This document shows, piece by piece, positions 59,227-64,000 of a DNA stretch of 64,000 nt. The DNA lies in assembly GCA_006212045.1 (NCBI GenBank), contig PZPK01000025.1:1-64000 (forward strand), read 5' to 3'. Within the stretch, counting starts at the first letter, position 1, and every line of letters starts with the position of its first letter. Made by a program: the position numbers and the translations under genes. The stretch comes from Oleiphilus sp. Lineage in GTDB: Bacteria; Pseudomonadota; Gammaproteobacteria; Pseudomonadales; Oleiphilaceae. Under the pieces are notes generated by a model. It was given only the letters and a program-made list of their open reading frames with translations. It did not search any database and was not told where the DNA came from.

Positions 59227-60867
59227 ATGTCACACCAGTCAGACCTAATCAGCGAAGATATTAACGAATACCTCAAGCAGCACGAGCAAAAAGAACTGTT
59301 GCGCCTGCTCACCTGTGGCAGTGTCGACGATGGCAAAAGCACTCTGATCGGCCGATTGCTGCACGACTCACAGATGATCTATGAAGATCAGCTCGAAGCC
59401 ATCAGAAAAGACAGCGTCAAATCCGGCACCAACGAAGGTGAAATCGACCTGGCATTGCTGGTTGACGGCTTGCAGGCCGAGCGTGAACAGGGCATCACCA
59501 TTGACGTTGCCTATCGCTATTTTTCCACAGCCAGACGCAAGTTCATCATTGCCGACACACCCGGTCATGAGCAGTACACCCGTAACATGGCAACTGGCGC
59601 GTCTACTGCAGATCTGGCGATCATTTTGATTGACGCACGCCATGGCGTACTTACCCAGACCAAACGTCACTCGTTTATCGCATCCCTGCTTGGCATTAAT
59701 CATGTTGTGGTCGCAATCAACAAGATGGATCTGGTGGACTACAGTGAAGAACGCTACAACGAGATCCGGGATGACTATCTGGCCTTCACTTCGCAGCTTA
59801 AACTTCAGGACATCCAGTTCGTTCCATTGTCGGCCCTGAAAGGTACCAATGTGGTTTCGGTCAGCGAACTGACCCCCTGGTTTACCGGCAAGCCTCTCAT
59901 GGAGATCCTGGAAACCGTTTCCATTGCGGAAGATCGTAACTTTGAAGATTTCCGCCTGCCGATCCAGTATGTTAATCGCCCCAACCTGAATTTCCGCGGT
60001 TTCTGCGGCACCATCGCGTCCGGTACCGTCAAGCCCGGTGATCGTTTGATGGCCCTGCCCTCGGGAAAAAGCAGCACAGTCAAATCTATCGTCACCTATG
60101 AAGGTGAGCTGGATGAAGCCTTTGTTGACCAGGCCGTAACACTCACGCTGAATGACGAGATAGATATCAGCCGTGGCGATATGCTGGTCAAGCCTGAAAA
60201 CCAGCCGCTGATGGGCAGCGCGTTTTCGGCACATGTTGTGTGGATGGCCGAAGAACCGATCCAGCCCGGCAAACTGTTTGATATCAAACTGGGCTCCAAG
60301 GTGGCCTCAGGTTCGATTCAGAAAATCGAACACACGATTGACGTCAACACCATGGAAAAAAGCGCCGCAGACCAGCTGGATCTAAACAGCATCGCGCTTT
60401 GTGATCTGCATATGAATCAGACACTGGCCTTCGACCCTTACGACAAGAACTGGGCGACCGGTGCCTTTATTGTGATAGACCGCCTGACCAACGTCACGGT
60501 TGGCGCCGGCATGATTGTCGATAAGCTGGCCGATAACGCGGCAGACAACTGGGAACCCGTCACGGATGCGGAACGTCGCGCCAGACTGCAACAGGTACCG
60601 GCAATTGTGGCCTGTACGGGCACGGCAGGAGAAGTGCTGGCCCAAGCCGTTGAGCGTAAGCTTTTCAACCTTGGACGCACCGCCGTTGTGATCGGCAATC
60701 AGGCGGCAGATGACGATGCAGGGAGACTGCAGATCGCCCAGGCACTGAAAAACGCCGGTCTGCTCGCCATTGTCACACTGGAAAAACCGGATCAGGCAGC
60801 GGACACTCTCCTCAGCGCCGCGGACGATGGCGATATTGTGGCCCAGGTTGCCGCGCTGGACATCTAG
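59227..60867 (+). CDS. cysN: Sulfate adenylyltransferase subunit 1 with vestigial APS-kinase tail
   Basis: CysN is the regulatory GTPase of ATP sulfurylase. G1 [13 protein letters not shown]3 DTPGHEQYT and G4 NKMD are intact within the first about 455 residues. The last 90 residues (about 457-546) look like a shortened APS-kinase domain. [15 protein letters not shown] and the [16 protein letters not shown] strand align in order with CysC. The P-loop GxxGxGKST reads GTAGEVLAQ and the DGD motif is gone. The tail cannot bind ATP in the usual way. PAPS would need a separate CysC, which is not in the window. Confidence 0.93.
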   Translation: MSHQSDLISEDINEYLKQHEQKELLRLLTCGSVDDGKSTLIGRLLHDSQMIYEDQLEAIRKDSVKSGTNEGEIDLALLVDGLQAEREQGITIDVAYRYFSTARRKFIIADTPGHEQYTRNMATGASTADLAIILIDARHGVLTQTKRHSFIASLLGINHVVVAINKMDLVDYSEERYNEIRDDYLAFTSQLKLQDIQFVPLSALKGTNVVSVSELTPWFTGKPLMEILETVSIAEDRNFEDFRLPIQYVNRPNLNFRGFCGTIASGTVKPGDRLMALPSGKSSTVKSIVTYEGELDEAFVDQAVTLTLNDEIDISRGDMLVKPENQPLMGSAFSAHVVWMAEEPIQPGKLFDIKLGSKVASGSIQKIEHTIDVNTMEKSAADQLDLNSIALCDLHMNQTLAFDPYDKNWATGAFIVIDRLTNVTVGAGMIVDKLADNAADNWEPVTDAERRARLQQVPAIVACTGTAGEVLAQAVERKLFNLGRTAVVIGNQAADDDAGRLQIAQALKNAGLLAIVTLEKPDQAADTLLSAADDGDIVAQVAALDI

Positions 60868-60892
60868 CCTACCCCTGCATCTGACGCCAGGC

Positions 60893-60928
60893 CCCGCGTT
60901 GATGAATCAAAACATCAACGCGGGTTTT
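60893..60928 (+). terminator. Rho-independent terminator of cysDN
   Basis: CCCGCGTTGATG (60893-60904) pairs perfectly with CATCAACGCGGG (60913-60924) around AATCAAAA and is followed by TTTT. This is a 12-bp stem, the strongest terminator in the window. Confidence 0.95.
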
Positions 60929-60962
60929 GCGACAACGCTTATCAGCCCTTTGAATCCCTACT

Positions 60963-61991
60963 ATGGCCATACAGTCAATTATCTTTCATCGCATTGAACG
61001 TTTCGCAGACGACCAACCTGCCAAGCTGATTCCCGGCGAAGTCGCGGGCAAGGCAGACGCGGATCACGAAGCCCTGTTCAGCCAACTCAAGAAACTGTTT
61101 CAGTTCAAACCCGGAAAGTTGTTCGGGAGTTTCGATCTTGAACAGTCCGATCGCGCCATGGAAGCCTGGGTGGGTGAATATCTTGAGGGCAAGATACCCT
61201 TCGAACGCATGAGCCTCCTGTATGCAGACAAGCTGAAAAGCTATATCGACAAGACCTCGGAAAGCTTTGCGAACTACCTGTGTTGCATCCACGAAGACCG
61301 CGCAGATGGTCAACGCCTGTACCTGTTTATGCTGGAAACCAGCTCGGGCATGACAATAGATCAACAGCTTCGCCTGGATACGGTCGAACACCTTAACCCT
61401 GGAAAGCTTGACCTTGCGGTGCGCATCGAGATTGAGCAATGGCAGGAAAGAAACACCAGCGAAGAACCTTTAATGGTCATGGTGAAAGGTCGCGGTGTCG
61501 GCAAAGTAGGTGAAGCCTTCAGCCAGAGCCTGGCCTTCAAGAGCAAGATTGATACAGCCAAGGAAACCGAGACTCTGATCGACGTGCTTTCGCATTACAC
61601 CAAGGAAGCCGATCCGAAAGAAAGTGCCGCCCTGCGCCAGAAAGCTTACGATTTCTGCGTCGAACAGCAGCAGGTTGGTGAGACCGTGCCGCTCTCGGCA
61701 CTATCCGGATTTCTGGACGAGGAACAGCCGGAGAAATTTGCGCAGTTTGCCTGTCAGCATAGCGAGCTCGAAGAGACTCAAAAACTGCACCCGGACACGC
61801 GCAAGCTGAAACATCTGGTGAGACTTTCCGGCAAGGGCAATGGCATGAGCCTGTCGTTTTCCTCGGATCTGATCCAGCAAACCATCTTGTTTGACGAGAA
61901 ACAAGACACTCTGACGATCACCTCCATTCCCAAAAGCCTGAAAAAACAGCTGATGGAGCATCTGAAAGAGCAGAGCGAAAAGGAAGGCTAG
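60963..61991 (+). CDS. yejK: Nucleoid-associated protein YejK (NdpA)
   Basis: The 342-residue protein matches the YejK/NdpA family of nucleoid-associated proteins. It has a SIIFHRIER start, a conserved LLYADKLKSYID block, MTIDQQLRLDTVEHLN, and DTRKLKHLVRLSGKGNGMSLSF near the C-terminus. The family binds DNA and is present in low copy on the nucleoid; the exact role is unknown. The ATG follows the cysDN terminator by 34 bases, so it has its own promoter or reads through. Confidence 0.93.
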   Translation: MAIQSIIFHRIERFADDQPAKLIPGEVAGKADADHEALFSQLKKLFQFKPGKLFGSFDLEQSDRAMEAWVGEYLEGKIPFERMSLLYADKLKSYIDKTSESFANYLCCIHEDRADGQRLYLFMLETSSGMTIDQQLRLDTVEHLNPGKLDLAVRIEIEQWQERNTSEEPLMVMVKGRGVGKVGEAFSQSLAFKSKIDTAKETETLIDVLSHYTKEADPKESAALRQKAYDFCVEQQQVGETVPLSALSGFLDEEQPEKFAQFACQHSELEETQKLHPDTRKLKHLVRLSGKGNGMSLSFSSDLIQQTILFDEKQDTLTITSIPKSLKKQLMEHLKEQSEKEG

Positions 61992-62143
61992 GCCGAGCAG
62001 ACAGGCGACGTCAAAAAGACAGCTTCAATTTTGCCTACTCAGTCACCTGCCTGGGCCCTCGCCTTGTATATAATCCTTGGCAAAACCAATAAGCCAATCC
62101 GGGTCCGGAAGCAATTACGGACCGAATACGCAACGGACTTCGC

Positions 62144-62467
62144 ATGCCAATACCAAGCACTTTGGGCAAACTACTCATACTGATCTGCTTCCTTCAGCTC
62201 AGCGGCTGCGCCGCCATTACCATCACGCAGTCCGGCAGTTCGGATTTCACTTACCGCCCCCACTACGAAAAAACCAAGCACTTTTTTCTTTGGGGACTGA
62301 TCGGAGAGCATAGTGTGAACACGCGTGCTGTCTGCAAAGAAATACCCGTTGTCCAGATGCAAACCAAATTCACCGCTCGCGACGTATTGTTTGGAGCTCT
62401 GACGCTGGGTATCTATCTGCCAAGAACGGCGCTGGTGTGGTGTGAGCGCGAGGTGGCAGAATCATGA
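62144..62467 (+). CDS. Bor/Iss-like lipoprotein
   Basis: The 107-residue protein has a signal sequence ending in a lipobox (LQLSGC, lipid Cys at 22). The rest matches the Bor protein pattern from phage lambda and its relative Iss: HFFLWGLIGEHSVNTRAVC in the middle, then ALTLGIYLPRTALVWC with the paired second cysteine. Bor and Iss affect serum resistance in E. coli, but chromosomal relatives have no fixed role. It overlaps the next gene by four bases. Confidence 0.8.
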   Translation: MPIPSTLGKLLILICFLQLSGCAAITITQSGSSDFTYRPHYEKTKHFFLWGLIGEHSVNTRAVCKEIPVVQMQTKFTARDVLFGALTLGIYLPRTALVWCEREVAES

Positions 62468-62895
62468 CCGGCAAATCCGCGGTTTTCCTAACGCACCTTC
62501 TCATCACCCTTGCTCTGGCCTCAATCAACGGCTGCGCCGTCATTCACTTTGAGAATGCCGATGTTGTACCAAGCCCGATCAAGCTGCATCCGCTGTCACC
62601 CGAGAAGCTCAGTTTCGGACTGATCGAGTCAGATGAACGCGAGCAATACTCTGAAAGCGACTCTTTGCGCTATCGTCGCTGGTATCATCATGCCGTCTTC
62701 CAGATGGCGGAACTGAGCAATCCGGTTGAGCTTGACCGCATCTGTCGCGGCCTCGAATGGAACCAGATCACCACAGAAGTCACGCCGCTGGATGCCATTT
62801 TCGGTCTGCTGGACAATGCCCTGCTTTACAACGCCGGCTCTGCCGGACTCGATCTCTGGGCGCTCTGGAGTGTGGAATACTCCTGCCGGCCCTAG
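62464..62895 (+). CDS. Small lipoprotein, partner of the Bor-like gene
   Basis: The 143-residue protein has a signal peptide with lipobox SINGC. Its C-terminal half repeats the Bor layout in a diverged form: a Cys after a valine/aspartate run (LDRICRGLEW), a TPLDAIFGLL turn, and a final VEYSC. This suggests a distant paralogue of the preceding gene. The ATGA overlap indicates coupled translation, so the two may act together at the outer membrane. The function is unknown. Confidence 0.7.
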   Translation: MTGKSAVFLTHLLITLALASINGCAVIHFENADVVPSPIKLHPLSPEKLSFGLIESDEREQYSESDSLRYRRWYHHAVFQMAELSNPVELDRICRGLEWNQITTEVTPLDAIFGLLDNALLYNAGSAGLDLWALWSVEYSCRP

Positions 62896-63072
62896 CTCCT
62901 ATATTCGAGCCGTAAGGCAACAGGCGTCCTAATTCAGGTGCATGGGACAAAGCACCGTCATCTCACGAACGCTTCCGAGACATTTCAAATGAGCGCTTGC
63001 GAGTATGATGGCTGAAGGCAGATACAACGACAGGTTGGAGCCATAGCCAGACGCGGCCAATAAGGGACTTTA

Positions 63073-64000
63073 TCAAACAAGCTTCAATGCAAACTGGAAT
63101 TGTGTCCCCTCGTTCGGCTTGGACTGCACCTGAATGCTTGCGTCATGCAGCGCCAGAATCTTGCGCACAATACTCAAGCCCAACCCGCTTCCATTCGCAC
63201 CCTGCATGGTATCGCCTGCCTGAGAAAGCGATTGAAAGTAGCGGTCGAAAACATAGGGCAGGTCCTCTGCCCTGATACCGGAGCCACTATCCGCAATATC
63301 CAGCTCCACCTGCCCATGATCTTCACGGACAATCAGTTTGACCACACCACCTGCAGGGGTGTGTTTTAAGGCATTGTCCAGCAAATTCTGTAATACCCGC
63401 TGGATAAGCGCGATATCTGCACGTACTGTCAGCGGCGCTTCCGGGGCGTCCAGTTCGATAGTGATATCTTTCGAGCGCGCGCGAATACGATAGTCGGCAC
63501 ACACATCGTGCATCAGCTCTGTGATTGAGAAAATTTCGTAATCGGGCTCGACCTGACCGGCGTCCAGACGCGACAGCTCAAACAGCTCTTCTATCAAGGT
63601 CCCCAGATAACGGCTGTGCCGATGCGCAATTTTTAGATACTCCATATGTGTGGCTTGATCACGCTTTTCCGCCGATAGCAGAGTTTCGAGATAGCCCTGA
63701 ATTGCTGTCAGTGGCGTACGTAAATCGTGAGAAACATTGGAAACCAGCTCCTTTCGATGCTGTTCACTTTCCGTTAATCGGTCAAACTGGTCCTGAATGC
63801 GCTGCTGCATCAAATGCATCGAATGTCTGAGCTCCTCTACTTCGTCTTCAGCGCGATAAGGGCTTGCTTCAGCGGCCTCAAAATTCTCTAACCGGTAGTT
63901 TCGAGCCTGTGACGCCAGGCGTCTTAAGGGCGAAGTTAATTTTTGGAAGGCCATCCAGGCAAGAAGCGCAAACAGTAATGCGATCGCTCCCAACGCAACC
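63073..64000 (-). CDS. Sensor histidine kinase (partial, cut by the window edge)
   Basis: The C-terminal part of a membrane histidine kinase is present. A TM helix near the right edge is followed by a HAMP-like linker. Then come HisKA with the phospho-acceptor His in SNVSHDLRTPLTAI, N box LLDNALKHT, G1 DSGSGI and G2 GSGLGLSIV. The frame is open to base 64000 without a stop, so the sensor part lies outside. It resembles BaeS/RstB-type kinases; the cognate regulator is not in the window. Confidence 0.93.
   Translation of the reverse strand, partial: VALGAIALLFALLAWMAFQKLTSPLRRLASQARNYRLENFEAAEASPYRAEDEVEELRHSMHLMQQRIQDQFDRLTESEQHRKELVSNVSHDLRTPLTAIQGYLETLLSAEKRDQATHMEYLKIAHRHSRYLGTLIEELFELSRLDAGQVEPDYEIFSITELMHDVCADYRIRARSKDITIELDAPEAPLTVRADIALIQRVLQNLLDNALKHTPAGGVVKLIVREDHGQVELDIADSGSGIRAEDLPYVFDRYFQSLSQAGDTMQGANGSGLGLSIVRKILALHDASIQVQSKPNEGTQFQFALKLV

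Noticed and set aside
59368-60234. 288-codon minus-strand frame
   Set aside because: Antisense shadow of cysN, created by its codon usage.
1-64000. CRISPR arrays, insertion sequences, prophage or integron signs
   Set aside because: No regularly spaced repeats, transposase, integrase or phage structural genes were seen on either strand.

Overview
The window reads as a continuous stretch of a gammaproteobacterial chromosome, not a mobile element. The gene families, and blocks such as tRNA-Ser/yccA/tusDCBE/ybiB, lepA-lepB-rnc-era-recO-pdxJ-acpS and lipA-lipB-ybeD-dacA...rlpA-mltB-rodA-mrdA-rlmH-rsfS-nadD-proA, are arranged as in Pseudomonas and Oceanospirillales relatives. The signalling genes (an AbaI/AbaM-like quorum-sensing locus, PilZ, GGDEF and hybrid kinases) fit a free-living or marine member of that group. 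I cannot fix the genus from sequence alone. No IS, phage, integrase or CRISPR array was seen.

Layout. 1-8.2 kb: tRNA-Ser(UGA) with a clear sigma-70 promoter, yccA, the tusDCBE sulfur relay for tRNA 2-thiouridine, ybiB, nfuA and metH. 8.2-11.8 kb: the most distinctive region, a quorum-sensing locus. It has a full-length LuxR receptor, an RsaM/AbaM-like modulator and an AbaI-like acyl-homoserine-lactone synthase, plus a gene for a divergent argininosuccinate-synthase-like protein. Two near-identical lux boxes (CTG-N10-CAG) lie upstream of luxI and upstream of the ArgG-like gene. 11.9-14.2 kb: sulfite reductase cysI with its DUF934 partner. 14.2-24 kb: mixed genes, namely a TPR-sulfotransferase, a degenerate HD-GYP protein, a membrane coiled-coil protein, a large FabG-like reductase, an M23 peptidase, AlkB and a Lon-related protease. 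24-36 kb: a signalling and envelope stretch with two PilZ proteins, a lone CheW, a 7TMR diguanylate cyclase, two hybrid histidine kinases and two envelope proteins, with gdhA among them. 36-43 kb: the core acpS-to-lepA block, all on the minus strand. 43-58 kb: an ABC1/UbiB-like kinase, lipoate synthesis, dacA, then the cell-elongation cluster and NAD/proline genes. A plus-strand K+/H+ antiporter interrupts this block. 58-64 kb: cysDN, yejK, a pair of small lipoproteins (one Bor-like) and a sensor kinase cut by the window edge.

How the genes work together. Sulfur runs through the window: cysDN activates sulfate, cysI reduces sulfite, tus moves persulfide sulfur to tRNA, and nfuA and lipA use Fe-S chemistry for lipoate. 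rodA/mrdA/dacA/rlpA/mltB handle wall growth. The quorum-sensing locus with its ArgG-like target is the best candidate for an undescribed system. Other oddities are a vestigial APS-kinase tail on CysN, a c-di-GMP phosphodiesterase-like protein lacking its metal-binding His, a hybrid kinase with degenerate ATP-binding boxes, and a UbiB-like gene whose frame is open upstream of its only canonical start.
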